NCBI GenBank assembly: GCA_022767745.1
Contig: JALENN010000014.1
Location: 1 to 64,000 of the forward strand
Direction of reading: 5' to 3'
Origin: Alistipes sp.
GTDB taxonomy: Bacteria > Bacteroidota > Bacteroidia > Bacteroidales > Rikenellaceae
Length of the DNA stretch: 64,000 bases
Shown: positions 42,218 through 51,144 of the stretch, one piece after another
How positions within the stretch are numbered: the first letter of the stretch is position 1
Layout: each line of letters starts with the position of its first letter
Notes under the pieces: model-generated
Database searches by the model: none
What the model was told of the DNA's origin: nothing
The model's input: only the letters and a program-made list of their open reading frames with translations
Program-made: the position numbers and the translations under genes

Positions 42218-44371
42218 ATGAAACGAAACATCCTATTTCTGTGTGCCGCGTCGCTGCTTGCCGCATGCGGCGGCACGCAGACGCAGCAACAGGCTCCGAT
42301 GCCGATGCAGCAACAGGTCGAGGAGCTGCTCGACGCCATGACCGTTGACGAGAAGATCGGGCAGATGATGAACTCGACGCCCGCCATCGAACGCCTCGAC
42401 ATCAAGCCCTACGACTGGTGGAACGAGGGCCTTCATGGCGTGGGCCGCAGCGGCCGCGCCACCGTATTTCCCCAGCCCATAGGTCTGGGCGCCACCTTCG
42501 ACACCGAACTGCTCAAGGAGATAGGCGACGCCATCTCGGACGAGGCCCGCGCCAAATACCAGGCGGCACGCCGCATAGGCAACTACCGCCGCTACTCGGG
42601 ACTCTCGTTCTGGTCGCCCAACGTCAACATCTTCCGCGACCCGCGCTGGGGCCGCGGCATGGAGACCTACGGCGAGGACCCCTACCTGACGGGAATGCTC
42701 GGCACGGCCTTCGTCAAGGGCCTCCAGGGCGACGACCCGCAATACCTCAAGGCCGCAGCCTGCGCCAAGCACTACGCCGTGCATTCGGGACCCGAGGCCA
42801 CGCGCCACTCGGCCAACGTCGAGCCGCCGCTCAGGGATCTCTACGAGACATACCTGCCGGCATTCGAGATGCTGGTAAAGGAGGCCAAGGTGGAGACCGT
42901 AATGACGGCCTACAACGCCGTCTACGGCGACTGCTGCTCGGCAAGCCCCTTCCTCATGCAGGATATCCTGCGCAACAGGTGGCAGTTCAAGGGCCACATC
43001 GTATCCGACTGCGGTGCCGTGACCGACATCTACACGGGACACAAGTGCACGCGCTGCGAGATGGATGCCGCCGTCAAGGCTCTCAAGGCGGGCCTTAACC
43101 TCGAGTGCGGCTCGTCGATGCGTACGCTCAAGGATGCCTACGCCAAGCAGCTCATCACCGAGGAGGATCTCGACAACGCACTGCGCCCGACGATAATGAC
43201 ACGTCTCAAGCTCGGCATCCTGCACGACGACCCGCAGTGTCCCTACAACAACATGCCCGAGGACGCGCTCGGCTCGGCCGAGCACCGCGCCCTGGCCAAG
43301 CGCGCCGCCGTGGAGAGCATGGTACTGCTGAAAAACGACGGCGTACTGCCCCTCGACAAGAACATCCACTCGCTCGACCTCTCGGGCAGCGGCGCCACCG
43401 ACGTATTCTACCAGATGGGCAACTATTACGGCCTCAGCGACGACTACAGCACCTATCTCCAGGGCATCGTATCGAAGGTGAGCGCCGGCACCACCGTATC
43501 GTACCACACGGGATTCATGCCGCTCGACGGCCTTGCCGCCAACATGAACATAGGCGAAGCCACGGGGGCCGAGGTGGCAATCGTGTTCATGGGCAACAAC
43601 GGCAACGTCGAGGGCGAGGAGGGCGAGTCGATAGCCAACCGCACCAGCGGCGACCGTCTCGACCTGCGTCTACCCGAGTCGCAGATGAACTACCTGCGCA
43701 CGCTCAGGCGATACAAGGACAAAGGCATCGTCGTAGTGCTCACGGGCGGCAGCCCGATCGACCTGCGCGAGATATACGAACTGGCCGACGCCGTGGTTAT
43801 GGCGTGGTATTCGGGCCAGGCGGGCGGCGAGGCGCTCGGCGACCTGCTCTTCGGCGACGCCAACTTCAGCGGACGCCTTCCCGTGACCTTCCCAGCCGAA
43901 ACCGAGAAGCTGCCCCCGTTCGAGGACTACTCGATGAAGGAGCGCACGTACAAATACATGACCGACAACATCTTCCTGCCCTTCGGCTACGGCCTGAGCT
44001 ACGGCCGCGTCACCTACTCTTCGGCCAAGGCCGCCGTCAAGGGTGACAAGACCGTCACCGTGGAGGTTACGCTGCACAACGAGGGCACGGCCGACATCGA
44101 CGAGACCGTACAGCTCTACCACTCGTCGCCCGCGGCCGGCGTGTCGGCCCCGCAGTCGCAGCTTGTGACCTTCAGCCGCGAGCACCTGAAGGCCGGCGAG
44201 ACCCGGACCGTCAGGATGGAGGTACCCGTCGACCGCCTTGCCACGGTGCAGGAGGACGGCAGCAAGCTCCTTCTGCCGGGCACGCACACCCTGCATGTGG
44301 CCTCGGCCGCCCCGACATACCGCAGCGCCGAGCTGGGCGTGCAGGACGCATGCGCCACCATCGAACTATAA
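42218..44371 (+). CDS. GH3 beta-xylosidase/beta-glucosidase, lipoprotein
   Basis: A 717-residue GH3 enzyme with a lipoprotein signal (LLAAC, Cys17). The N-terminal TIM barrel carries WWNEGLHGVGRSG, WSPNVNIFRDPRWGRGMETYGEDPYL, ACAKHYAVHSGPE and the nucleophile Asp264 in HIVSDCGAVTDI. The alpha/beta domain has NGNVEGEEGES-type loops, and a fibronectin-III-like domain ends the protein. This sequence pattern (NEGLHGV, SDCGAV) is common in the xylosidase-type GH3 enzymes of Bacteroidetes. The nearby xylose isomerase and kinase genes support xylo-oligosaccharide hydrolysis, but beta-glucosidase activity is not excluded. Confidence 0.92.
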   Translation: MKRNILFLCAASLLAACGGTQTQQQAPMPMQQQVEELLDAMTVDEKIGQMMNSTPAIERLDIKPYDWWNEGLHGVGRSGRATVFPQPIGLGATFDTELLKEIGDAISDEARAKYQAARRIGNYRRYSGLSFWSPNVNIFRDPRWGRGMETYGEDPYLTGMLGTAFVKGLQGDDPQYLKAAACAKHYAVHSGPEATRHSANVEPPLRDLYETYLPAFEMLVKEAKVETVMTAYNAVYGDCCSASPFLMQDILRNRWQFKGHIVSDCGAVTDIYTGHKCTRCEMDAAVKALKAGLNLECGSSMRTLKDAYAKQLITEEDLDNALRPTIMTRLKLGILHDDPQCPYNNMPEDALGSAEHRALAKRAAVESMVLLKNDGVLPLDKNIHSLDLSGSGATDVFYQMGNYYGLSDDYSTYLQGIVSKVSAGTTVSYHTGFMPLDGLAANMNIGEATGAEVAIVFMGNNGNVEGEEGESIANRTSGDRLDLRLPESQMNYLRTLRRYKDKGIVVVLTGGSPIDLREIYELADAVVMAWYSGQAGGEALGDLLFGDANFSGRLPVTFPAETEKLPPFEDYSMKERTYKYMTDNIFLPFGYGLSYGRVTYSSAKAAVKGDKTVTVEVTLHNEGTADIDETVQLYHSSPAAGVSAPQSQLVTFSREHLKAGETRTVRMEVPVDRLATVQEDGSKLLLPGTHTLHVASAAPTYRSAELGVQDACATIEL

Positions 44372-44390
44372 ACACTCCGACCTTCGACCG

Positions 44391-44422
44391 AACACCCCGC
44401 AACAACTGCGGGGTGTTTTCTT
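44391..44422 (+). terminator. Terminator of the GH3 gene
   Basis: AACACCCCGCA (44391-44401) pairs with TGCGGGGTGTT (44407-44417), followed by a T-rich run. Confidence 0.9.
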
Positions 44423-44455
44423 TTTGCGCTGCGCACGTCGGCATTGCGCACGGCA

Positions 44456-44491
44456 TAAAAAGTGAGGGCAGCCATATCAGCTGCCCTCACT
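44456..44491 (-). terminator. Terminator of the xylose transporter gene
   Basis: AGTGAGGGCAGC (44461-44472) pairs with GCTGCCCTCACT (44480-44491). On the minus strand it is followed by a T run. It lies 26 nt after the transporter stop. Confidence 0.88.
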
Positions 44492-44516
44492 GCATTGAAT
44501 CAAACCTCAGACTACG

Positions 44517-45938
44517 CTACCTGCGGCTGCGCCACAGCGCCGACATCTGCTCGAGGGTCTTGCCCTTGGTCTCGGGCACCATCTTCCACACGAACAGGGC
44601 CGACAGCAACGACATGGCGGCATAGATGCAGTAGGTTCCGCCAACGCTCCACTCGCTCAGCGACGGGAACGTAGCCGAAACGAGGAAGTTCGACACCCAC
44701 TGCGCGGCCACGGCTATGGCCACGGCCTGCGAACGGATCGTGTTGGGGAATATCTCCGAGATGAGCACCCAGCAGATCGGGCCCCACGACATCATGAACG
44801 ACGCCGTGTAGATGATGATGAAGACCAGCGCCGCCAGACCTATCGTATCGGTGAACGACAGGGCCGCCAGCACGGCCATGCCCACCATCATTCCCGTCGA
44901 ACCGATTATAAGCAGCGGCTTGCGGCCCACGCGGTCGACAGTAAAGATGGCCACCACGGTAAAGACTATGTTGACGATACCCATCACCACCGTCTGCAGC
45001 ATCGAGGCATCGCCCGTGGCGCCCATGTTCTCGAATATGCGCGGCGCATAGTACAGCACCACGTTTATGCCTATGGCCTGCTGGAAAAACGACAGCAGTA
45101 TGCCCACCACGATGACCGTCGCGCCGTAGGCGAACAGACGCTCGCGCTTCTCGTGTACCGTCGACTTGATCTCGTCGAGGATCGTGCGGGCCTCGGCCGT
45201 ACCGTTTATGCGTTCGAGTACGGCGAAGGCGCGGGTGTCGTTACCGCGCAGCGCCAGGAAGCGCGGCGTCTCGGGCACCAGCAGTATGAGCAGGAAGAAG
45301 GCTCCCGCGGGGAAGGCCTCCGAGAGGAACATGCGCCTCCAGCCGATGTCGACCATCGCCTGCTCGATCACCTCGACCGTATCGCCCAGGTTGTTGCGTA
45401 TGAGGTAGTTTACGAAATATACGACCAGCATGCCGAAGATTATGGCGAACTGGTTGCACGACACGAGCGTGCCGCGTATGCGTGCGGGCGAGATCTCGGC
45501 TATGTACATCGGGCACACGGCCGATGCCAGGCCCACGCCTATGCCGCCGATTATGCGGTAGAGGTTGAACGACACGAGCAGTGCGAACGATGCCTCACCG
45601 TAAGGGAGTATGCCGCTCTCGGGGCACCACGACCCCACGGCCGAGACGAAGAAGAGGACGGCGGCCACCACCAGCGTGCGCTTGCGGCCGAAACGCGCGG
45701 CCAGCACGCCCGAGATCGCGCCGCCTATGACGCAGCCGATAAGGGCGCTAGAGGCAGTGAAGCCGTGCATCCATGCCGTGTACGTAAAGTCGGACGCCGT
45801 GCGGAAGAAGGTATCGAGAGCCTGCTCGGCACCCGACACCACGGCGGTGTCGTATCCGAAGAGCAGGCCGCCGATAACCGCCACCAGCACGATGGAGAAG
45901 AGGTAGGCGCGGCTTCCGTTTGATTGGTTTGAAGTCAT
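44517..45938 (-). CDS. xylE: MFS sugar porter, D-xylose:H+ symporter type
   Basis: A 473-residue protein with 12 predicted membrane helices. Sugar-porter signatures include GGLLFGYDTAVVSGAEQALDTFF, ARFGRKRTLVVAA, LVPETPRFLALRGND, FQQAIGINVVLYYAPRIFENMG, VDRVGRKPLLIIGS and the end VPETKGKTLEQM. The layout matches XylE-like symporters. It lies downstream of xylA, separated by a hairpin terminator. The ATG at 45938 is used because upstream in-frame residues have no membrane or family character. Confidence 0.92.
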   Translation of the reverse strand: MTSNQSNGSRAYLFSIVLVAVIGGLLFGYDTAVVSGAEQALDTFFRTASDFTYTAWMHGFTASSALIGCVIGGAISGVLAARFGRKRTLVVAAVLFFVSAVGSWCPESGILPYGEASFALLVSFNLYRIIGGIGVGLASAVCPMYIAEISPARIRGTLVSCNQFAIIFGMLVVYFVNYLIRNNLGDTVEVIEQAMVDIGWRRMFLSEAFPAGAFFLLILLVPETPRFLALRGNDTRAFAVLERINGTAEARTILDEIKSTVHEKRERLFAYGATVIVVGILLSFFQQAIGINVVLYYAPRIFENMGATGDASMLQTVVMGIVNIVFTVVAIFTVDRVGRKPLLIIGSTGMMVGMAVLAALSFTDTIGLAALVFIIIYTASFMMSWGPICWVLISEIFPNTIRSQAVAIAVAAQWVSNFLVSATFPSLSEWSVGGTYCIYAAMSLLSALFVWKMVPETKGKTLEQMSALWRSRR

Positions 45939-46026
45939 ATCTGCAGTTTTAGGTGTTTGGTTGGCGGGGCCCGCCGCATGTGACGCATGCACAGCGCGGC
46001 ATGTGCGGTACGGCACCCGAAAGCAT

Positions 46027-46065
46027 AAAAAAATTCCGCCGACGGCGATCGTGCCGACGGCGGAA
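46027..46065 (-). terminator. Intra-operon hairpin between xylA and the xylose transporter
   Basis: TTCCGCCG (46034-46041) pairs with CGGCGGAA (46058-46065), with an inner CGGC/GCCG stem. On the minus strand a seven-T run follows. The position, just after the xylA stop and before the transporter start, suggests partial termination that lowers transporter expression. Confidence 0.85.
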
Positions 46066-46075
46066 CCGCGAGTCA

Positions 46076-47389
46076 TTAGATATACATGTTGATCAGGGCC
46101 TCATAGAGCTCCTGCTTGCCGCTGCGCTGCACGGGCTCGTGCTTGCGGGCATAGTCGGCCACCTGCTCGAGCGTCAGGGCACCCTCCTCGAAAGCCTTGC
46201 CCTCGCCGCTGTCGTACGACGAGTAACGCTCGGCGAGCATCTTCTCGTAGGGCGAGTTCTCGAGTATGTCGGCCGCGATGAGCAGGGCGCGGGCCATAGT
46301 ATCCATACCCGATATGTGGGCGATGAATATATCCTCCAGATCGGTCGAGTTACGGCGCGTCTTGGCGTCGAAGTTCGTGCCGCCGCCCTGAAGGCCGCCG
46401 CCGCGCAGGATGACGATCATGGCCTGCACAAGCTCGTAGAGGTCGATCGGGAACTGGTCGGTATCCCAGCCGTTCTGGTAGTCGCCGCGGTTGGCGTCGA
46501 TCGAGCCGAGCATGCCGGCATCGACGGCGCACTGGAGCTCATGCTCGAAGGTGTGTCCGGCCAGCGTCGCGTGGTTGACCTCGATGTTCACCTTGAAGTC
46601 CTTGTCGAGGCCGTGTGCGCGCAGGAAGCCGATGACGGTCTCGGTGTCGACGTCATACTGGTGCTTCATGGGCTCCATGGGCTTGGGCTCAACGAGGAAC
46701 GTACCCTTGAAACCCTTGGCGCGGGCATAGTCGCGCGCCATGCGCAGCATGGTGGCCATGTGTTCCTTCTCGCGCTTCATGTCGGTATTGAGCAGCGACA
46801 TGTAACCCTCGCGGCCGCCCCAGAAGACATAGCACTCGCCGCCCAGCTCTATCGTGGCGTCAATCGCGTTCTTTATCTGGAGCATGGCGCGCGCCGCAGC
46901 GTCGAAGTCGGGATTGGTCGAGGCGCCGTTCATGTAACGTGCGTGGCCGAATACGTTGGCCGTACCCCACAGCAGACGGATGCCCGTCTCGGCCTGCTTC
47001 TGCTTGGCGTATGCCACCATCTCCTTCAGGTTCTTCTCATACTCCTCGACCGTAGCGGCCTCGTCGACGAGGTCCACGTCGTGGAAGCAGTAGTACTCGA
47101 TGCCCATCTTCTGCATGAACTCGAAGCCCGCATCCATCTTGGCCTTGGCGCGCTCCAGCGGCGATGCCGCCTCGTTCCACGGGAACTTCTTGGTGCCGAC
47201 GCCGAACTGGTCGCTACCCTCGGCGCAGAGCGTATGCCACCACGCCATCGAGAAACGGAACCAATCCTTCATCTTGCGGCCCATAACCACGCGCTCTGGA
47301 TCGTAGTAGCGGAATGCCATCGGGTTTTTCGAATCCTTACCCTCGAAAGGGATCTTTCCCACGGTGGGGAAATAGCTTTTCGTTGCCAT
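46076..47389 (-). CDS. xylA: Xylose isomerase
   Basis: A 437-residue class II xylose isomerase: [20 protein letters not shown] at the start, [10 protein letters not shown] (catalytic His), [33 protein letters not shown] (metal-binding Glu), [18 protein letters not shown] and [17 protein letters not shown]. It converts D-xylose to D-xylulose with two divalent metals. The ATG at 47389 is chosen; the frame is open far upstream without family similarity. It follows xylB by 55 nt. Confidence 0.97.
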   Translation of the reverse strand: MATKSYFPTVGKIPFEGKDSKNPMAFRYYDPERVVMGRKMKDWFRFSMAWWHTLCAEGSDQFGVGTKKFPWNEAASPLERAKAKMDAGFEFMQKMGIEYYCFHDVDLVDEAATVEEYEKNLKEMVAYAKQKQAETGIRLLWGTANVFGHARYMNGASTNPDFDAAARAMLQIKNAIDATIELGGECYVFWGGREGYMSLLNTDMKREKEHMATMLRMARDYARAKGFKGTFLVEPKPMEPMKHQYDVDTETVIGFLRAHGLDKDFKVNIEVNHATLAGHTFEHELQCAVDAGMLGSIDANRGDYQNGWDTDQFPIDLYELVQAMIVILRGGGLQGGGTNFDAKTRRNSTDLEDIFIAHISGMDTMARALLIAADILENSPYEKMLAERYSSYDSGEGKAFEEGALTLEQVADYARKHEPVQRSGKQELYEALINMYI

Positions 47390-47444
47390 AGTCTGATTGT
47401 TTTTTTGATTGAACTTATATTTCGATACTATGTTTATCACAAAT

Positions 47445-48932
47445 TTACGCCCTGTCGAGCCGCGCCTCCACCTCGCGCACCCAGCGTGCGTACTGCTCCT
47501 CCAGGGCATTGCGGTCGGCGGCCACGGGCTCCACAGCCTCAAGGCGTCGCAGCGAGGCGAAGGCCTCGTCGCGGCTGGCGTAATACCCTGCGCCGAGCGC
47601 GGCACCGCGCGCAGCACCCAGGGCGCCGTCGGTGTTGAAGAGCTCGATGCGGGCACCCGTAAGCGTCGACAGCGTCTGACGGAACAGCGGCGAGAGGAAG
47701 AGGTTGGCCTCACCGGCGCGTATGACGTCGGGCGAAAGACCCAGGCCGCGCATGATGTCGATGCCGTAGCGGAACGAGAAAGCTATACCCTCCTGCGCCG
47801 CGCGCAGCACATGGGCCGTAGTATGGCGGTTCAGGTCGAGACCGACGACGGCGGCACCCGTCGAGCGGTTGCCCAGCACGCGTTCCGCTCCGTTGCCGAA
47901 GGGGAGCACAACCACACCGTCCGACCCAACGGGGGCCGTGGCGGCAAGGGTGTTCATCTCGGCATATCCCATCGTACCCTGCACCACATGGCGGCGAATC
48001 CACGAGTTCATTATACCCGTGCCGTTTATACACAGCAGGATGCCGTAACGCGGCCGCGCGGCCGTATGGTTGACGTGTACGAAGGTGTTGACGCGCGACT
48101 GCGGATCGGCCTTGGGCGTGTCGACCACGCCGTACACCACACCGCTCGTACCTCCCGTCGCGGCCACCTCACCCGCCTCCAGCACATTGAGCGAGAAGGC
48201 ATTGTTGGGCTGGTCGCCGGCACGGTACGAGATGGGCGTACCCTTCGGTATGCCCAGCAGGCGCTCCGTTGCGGCATCGGTCTCGGCCTGCGTGCCGATC
48301 GACGGCCCGGCCTCGGGTATGATGGCGTGCGGAATGCCGTAGCAGTCGGCCACGAAGTCGGCACGGCGCTCCTCGGCAAAGTCCCAGAGGATCTGCTCCG
48401 AGAGTCCGCTGACGCTCGTCGACATATGGCCCGAAAGACGGTAGGCGATGTAGTCGCCCGGCAGCATGAACTTGTCGATGCGGGCGAACAGATCGGGCTC
48501 GTTACGCTTCACCCACGCCAGTTTCGAGGCCGTGAAGTTGCCCGGCGAGTTGAGCGCATGGTTCAGGCAGAAGTCGCGCCCAATGCTCTCTAGAGCGGCG
48601 GCGCCTATATCCACGGCGCGCGAGTCGCACCATATAATCGACTTGCGCAGCGGGCGCCCTTCGCCGTCGAGGCACACGAGGCCGTGCATCTGATAGGTGA
48701 TGCCGATCGACACCACGTCGCGCAGCGGGAAGCGCTCCCCCACCTGGCGTATGCCCTCGCACACGTAGTGCCACCACATGTCGGGGTCCTGCTCGGCCCA
48801 GCCAGCATGCAGCGCCTCAATCGGCATCTCCTGCGCGGGGTTCGTCGCCGACGCCACGCACTCGCCCGTCGCGATGTCGAGCAGCGACACCTTCACCGAC
48901 GAGGAACCTATGTCTATTCCCAAACTTTTCAT
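47445..48932 (-). CDS. xylB: Xylulokinase
   Basis: A 495-residue FGGY-family kinase. The start [16 protein letters not shown] is the phosphate-binding motif, [11 protein letters not shown] and [13 protein letters not shown] are xylulokinase-type, and the C-terminal domain has [20 protein letters not shown] and [19 protein letters not shown] ATP-binding segments. It phosphorylates D-xylulose for the pentose phosphate pathway. The ATG at 48932 is used; an open extension upstream overlaps the regulator gene in another frame and is not coding. It lies 50 nt after xylR. Confidence 0.95.
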   Translation of the reverse strand: MKSLGIDIGSSSVKVSLLDIATGECVASATNPAQEMPIEALHAGWAEQDPDMWWHYVCEGIRQVGERFPLRDVVSIGITYQMHGLVCLDGEGRPLRKSIIWCDSRAVDIGAAALESIGRDFCLNHALNSPGNFTASKLAWVKRNEPDLFARIDKFMLPGDYIAYRLSGHMSTSVSGLSEQILWDFAEERRADFVADCYGIPHAIIPEAGPSIGTQAETDAATERLLGIPKGTPISYRAGDQPNNAFSLNVLEAGEVAATGGTSGVVYGVVDTPKADPQSRVNTFVHVNHTAARPRYGILLCINGTGIMNSWIRRHVVQGTMGYAEMNTLAATAPVGSDGVVVLPFGNGAERVLGNRSTGAAVVGLDLNRHTTAHVLRAAQEGIAFSFRYGIDIMRGLGLSPDVIRAGEANLFLSPLFRQTLSTLTGARIELFNTDGALGAARGAALGAGYYASRDEAFASLRRLEAVEPVAADRNALEEQYARWVREVEARLDRA

Positions 48933-48982
48933 GTCTCTATGCTTTTTAGCGGTCGCACGCCCCGTGGCGGCCCGACCGCAGG

Positions 48983-49729
48983 TCAATACTTCCAGTTGTT
49001 GATGAAGCCGAGCTTGAGTTTCTCGCGCACGGCCTTGCGGTAGGCATTGCGGTTGAACATATAGTAACGCGCCGGCTTGTGGGCCACGCCCTGCTCCTTC
49101 TCGGCCGTCGGCGTGAGAAAACCCGACGAAAGAATCTTCTTGCGGAAATTGCGGTTGTCGATCTCGATGCCGAGCACCGCGCTGTAGAGGTTCTGCAACG
49201 TGCGTATGGTGAACTTGCGCGGCAGCAGCTCGAATGCCACGGGCGACTGCAGCATCTCGCGGCACAGCACCGACAGCGCCGTCGTCAGAATCTGCTTGTG
49301 GTCCATCGCCAGACGCTGTATGTCGTCGACATCGACCCACTGCGCGCCCTTGGCCGTGGTATAGGCCACCATGCGGTCGTCGAGCTTCACCAGCGCATAA
49401 TACCCTACGGTAACCACACGCTCGGTGCTGATACCGTGGTAACGGTTGATCCACTCCAGCTCCTCGCCGCTCACGCGCTTGGGGTCGGAGAATATGTCCA
49501 TCTGCTTCAGGTAGACGTTTTTCAGACCCGTAGCCTCCTCGAGCACCCGGTACGCCGCCTCGGGAAGAGTCTCGTTCTCGAGAATCATGGCGCCGGGCAG
49601 TTTCAACGGGTCAAGGCGCACGTCGGGCATGCTGTAACGGCGTTCGATGAGCAGGACCTTGAGGGCCTTGCCATTAAAACCGAACACGGCACAATCCACC
49701 GACAGCGATTGATTGGTCTGTACGGACAT
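48983..49729 (-). CDS. Nudix-domain transcriptional regulator (XylR/AraR-like, NrtR superfamily)
   Basis: A 248-residue protein with an N-terminal Nudix fold (VDCAVFGFNGKALKVLLIERR, KLPGAMILENETLPEAAYRVLEEATGL) and a C-terminal winged-helix region (FELLPRKFTIRTLQNLYSAVLGIEIDNRNFRKKILSSGFL). This arrangement is that of NrtR-related regulators, which in Bacteroides include sugar regulators such as AraR. The Nudix box is degenerate: within RVLEEATGL, two usual Glu positions are Val62 and Ala66, so hydrolase activity is unlikely. It heads the xylB-xylA-transporter run and probably senses a xylose metabolite. Confidence 0.88.
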   Translation of the reverse strand: MSVQTNQSLSVDCAVFGFNGKALKVLLIERRYSMPDVRLDPLKLPGAMILENETLPEAAYRVLEEATGLKNVYLKQMDIFSDPKRVSGEELEWINRYHGISTERVVTVGYYALVKLDDRMVAYTTAKGAQWVDVDDIQRLAMDHKQILTTALSVLCREMLQSPVAFELLPRKFTIRTLQNLYSAVLGIEIDNRNFRKKILSSGFLTPTAEKEQGVAHKPARYYMFNRNAYRKAVREKLKLGFINNWKY

Positions 49730-49793
49730 GGGTATTTGAAGTTTTCAGGTTTCAGGTTTCAATTGTAAAGTTACCCATTCCGACACAAGATTG

Positions 49794-49801
49794 CAAACTT
49801 A
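49794..49801 (-). promoter_or_regulatory. -7 element of the xylR operon
   Basis: The minus strand reads TAAGTTTG, matching TAnnTTTG, 65 nt before the xylR start. The expected -33 position falls inside the adjacent palindrome at 49810-49833. Confidence 0.6.
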
Positions 49802-49809
49802 ATGTATTA

Positions 49810-49833
49810 TATACGCTAACCCCATAACGTATA
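49810..49833. promoter_or_regulatory. Candidate XylR operator (TATACGCTA-N6-TAACGTATA)
   Basis: TATACGCTA at 49810-49818 and the inverted TAACGTATA at 49825-49833 form a 24-bp near-palindrome directly upstream of the xylR -7 box. A third copy of TATACGCTA is at 49889-49897. The repeated unit and its position over the presumed -33 region suggest autoregulation by XylR. Confidence 0.6.
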
Positions 49834-49888
49834 TCCGACACACAGAGGCTCTGCGCCCGTTTCGGGTGCCGGCGACCGTTGTTCCAAA

Positions 49889-49897
49889 TATACGCTA
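49889..49897. promoter_or_regulatory. Additional TATACGCTA half-site
   Basis: An exact repeat of the left half-site of the candidate XylR operator, 56 nt further upstream of xylR. No inverted partner was found next to it. Confidence 0.45.
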
Positions 49898-49956
49898 ACA
49901 CGCCAGCTCGCCCCCACGGCGACGGCCGACGCTCCGAAAAAAATGTACGACAGGGC

Positions 49957-49992
49957 TTGGAGATCCCGATATTGTTCGTATATTTGCGAACA
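49957..49992 (+). promoter_or_regulatory. arsR promoter with overlapping ArsR-type operator
   Basis: TTG (49957-49959) and TATATTTG (49979-49986) are 19 nt apart. The -7 box is exactly enclosed by the inverted repeat TGTTCG (49973-49978) and CGAACA (49987-49992). A repressor bound there would block RNA polymerase. The same GTTCG-N8-CGAAC palindrome recurs at 50375-50392. Confidence 0.75.
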
Positions 49993-50023
49993 GAGAAAAA
50001 AAAACGGGAAACCACCACACGCC

Positions 50024-50347
50024 ATGCAGAGCAGACACTACACCGATGACGAGCAGAGGCTGGCACGCCTTGCCAAGGCGCTGGGCCACCCGGCCCGCAT
50101 AGCCATCGTGCGGTTCCTCGCCGCACAGGAGAGCTGCTTCTTCGGCGACATACACGAAGTGCTGCCCATATCGAAGGCCACTGTGTCGCAGCACCTCAAG
50201 GAGCTGCGCGATGCCGGGCTCATACAAGGCGAGATACACCCGCCCAAGGTGCGTTACTGCATAAACCGCGAGAACTGGGATCTCGCACGCAGGCTCTTCG
50301 CAGACCTGTTCCGCGAATGTGCCGACAAACACGGCTGCTGCGACTGA
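50024..50347 (+). CDS. arsR: ArsR/SmtB-family metalloregulator
   Basis: A 107-residue winged-helix protein. The core is DDEQRLARLAKALGHPARIAIVRFLAAQESCFFGDIHEVLPISKATVSQHLKELRDAGLIQGE, with the recognition helix at ISKATVSQHLKELRDAG. Candidate metal ligands are Cys in ESCFFGD, the Cys in VRYCIN, and the C-terminal CADKHGCCD cluster. It probably represses its own promoter and the downstream operon and releases DNA on arsenical binding. The ATG at 50024 is used because it lies 38 nt after the -7 box; an earlier frame start lies upstream of the promoter. Confidence 0.93.
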   Translation: MQSRHYTDDEQRLARLAKALGHPARIAIVRFLAAQESCFFGDIHEVLPISKATVSQHLKELRDAGLIQGEIHPPKVRYCINRENWDLARRLFADLFRECADKHGCCD

Positions 50348-50374
50348 CGCGACCGAATTTTTTTTGCGCCAAAT

Positions 50375-50392
50375 GTTCGTAATTCGACGAAC
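50375..50392 (+). promoter_or_regulatory. Second ArsR-type operator before the thioredoxin-permease genes
   Basis: GTTCG (50375-50379) and CGAAC (50388-50392) are separated by eight bases, as at the arsR promoter. The eight-base centre is TAATTCGA, which resembles a degenerate -7 box. It lies 33 nt before the thioredoxin-like start. Confidence 0.75.
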
Positions 50393-50425
50393 TACATACA
50401 TTAATAAACAAAAAAGAACTGAAAA

Positions 50426-50659
50426 ATGGAAATCAAGGTATTGGGAACGGGCTGCGCAGGATGCCGCGCCCTGCACGAGACGGTAAAACAGGCTGTAGCC
50501 GAACTGGGATGCAACGCCACAGTCGAGAAAGAGGAGGACATAACCCGGATCATCGCCTACAACGTGCTGCGCCTGCCGGCACTGGTAATCGACGGCAAGG
50601 TCGTAGCACAGGGCGGACGGCTGACCCTCGACGAAGTGAAACGCCTTATCGAGCGATAG
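50426..50659 (+). CDS. Small thioredoxin-like protein (redox-active disulfide protein 2 type)
   Basis: A 77-residue glutaredoxin-like protein with active-site CAGC (Cys10 and Cys13 in GTGCAGCRALHETV), the RLPALVIDGKVV cis-Pro strand and a final LDEVKRLIE helix. Proteins of this type accompany ArsR-permease operons and may supply reducing power or act as the ArsE-like partner of ArsF. It is followed by the ArsF-like gene after 2 nt. Confidence 0.9.
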   Translation: MEIKVLGTGCAGCRALHETVKQAVAELGCNATVEKEEDITRIIAYNVLRLPALVIDGKVVAQGGRLTLDEVKRLIER

Positions 50660-50661
50660 CC

Positions 50662-51138
50662 ATGCAGAGGGTATTCATAATCCTGCTCGCGGCCCTGGCC
50701 GCGGCATGCGGGCAGGCGGCCGACAACAGGGCCGACAACAGGGCCGCAGACAAGGCGACGGAAACCGAAGCGGTATCGCCGGGCACACAGGCCGACGGCG
50801 TCGAGGTGCTCTCGTTCCACGCCAAACGACGCTGTGCCACGTGCGTGGCGATAGAGAAGCTCACGCGCGAGGTTGTCGCCGAGAATTTCGCGCCGCAGGT
50901 GGCAGACGGGAAGCTCCGCCTGCGCGTGATAGACATCTCGGAGGATGAAGCCACGGCCGAACGGTACGAAGTGACATGGTCGTCGCTGCTGCTGTGTCGC
51001 CGCGACGGGGGCAGCGAACAGGTGAACGACCTCACCCGCTTCGCCTTTGCCAAGGCCCGCACCGCCCCCGACGAGTTCAAGCAGCGGCTGAAAGACGAGA
51101 TAGAGGAGATGCTCACCGACAGCGAAAGCAAAGAATAA
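50662..51138 (+). CDS. ArsF-like lipoprotein with CxxC motif
   Basis: A 158-residue lipoprotein (lipobox AAAC, Cys16). A short repeat (ADNRADNRAADK) forms a linker. The thioredoxin-like remainder has VEVLSFHAKRRCATCVAIEKLT (Cys58, Cys61), RVIDISEDEATAERYEVTWSSLLLC and a final helix. This matches the small proteins annotated as the ArsF-type subunit of nitrophenyl-arsenical reduction, by memory of the arsEFG system of Shewanella. Activity is inferred from context. Confidence 0.75.
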   Translation: MQRVFIILLAALAAACGQAADNRADNRAADKATETEAVSPGTQADGVEVLSFHAKRRCATCVAIEKLTREVVAENFAPQVADGKLRLRVIDISEDEATAERYEVTWSSLLLCRRDGGSEQVNDLTRFAFAKARTAPDEFKQRLKDEIEEMLTDSESKE

Positions 51139-51144
51139 CCGCGC

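Larger units (their letters stand above)
49730..50023. other. Divergent control region of the xylose and arsenic-type operons
   Basis: About 290 nt without a gene. It holds the xylR promoter element and TATACGYTA sites on the left and the arsR promoter and operator on the right. A short direct repeat (TTTCAGG twice, then TTTCAA) lies at 49743-49762 in the xylR leader. Confidence 0.7.

Noticed and set aside
48933..49454. Open frame continuing upstream of the xylulokinase start
   Set aside because: It overlaps the Nudix regulator in another frame and the residues resemble no kinase. The FGGY family begins at the chosen ATG.
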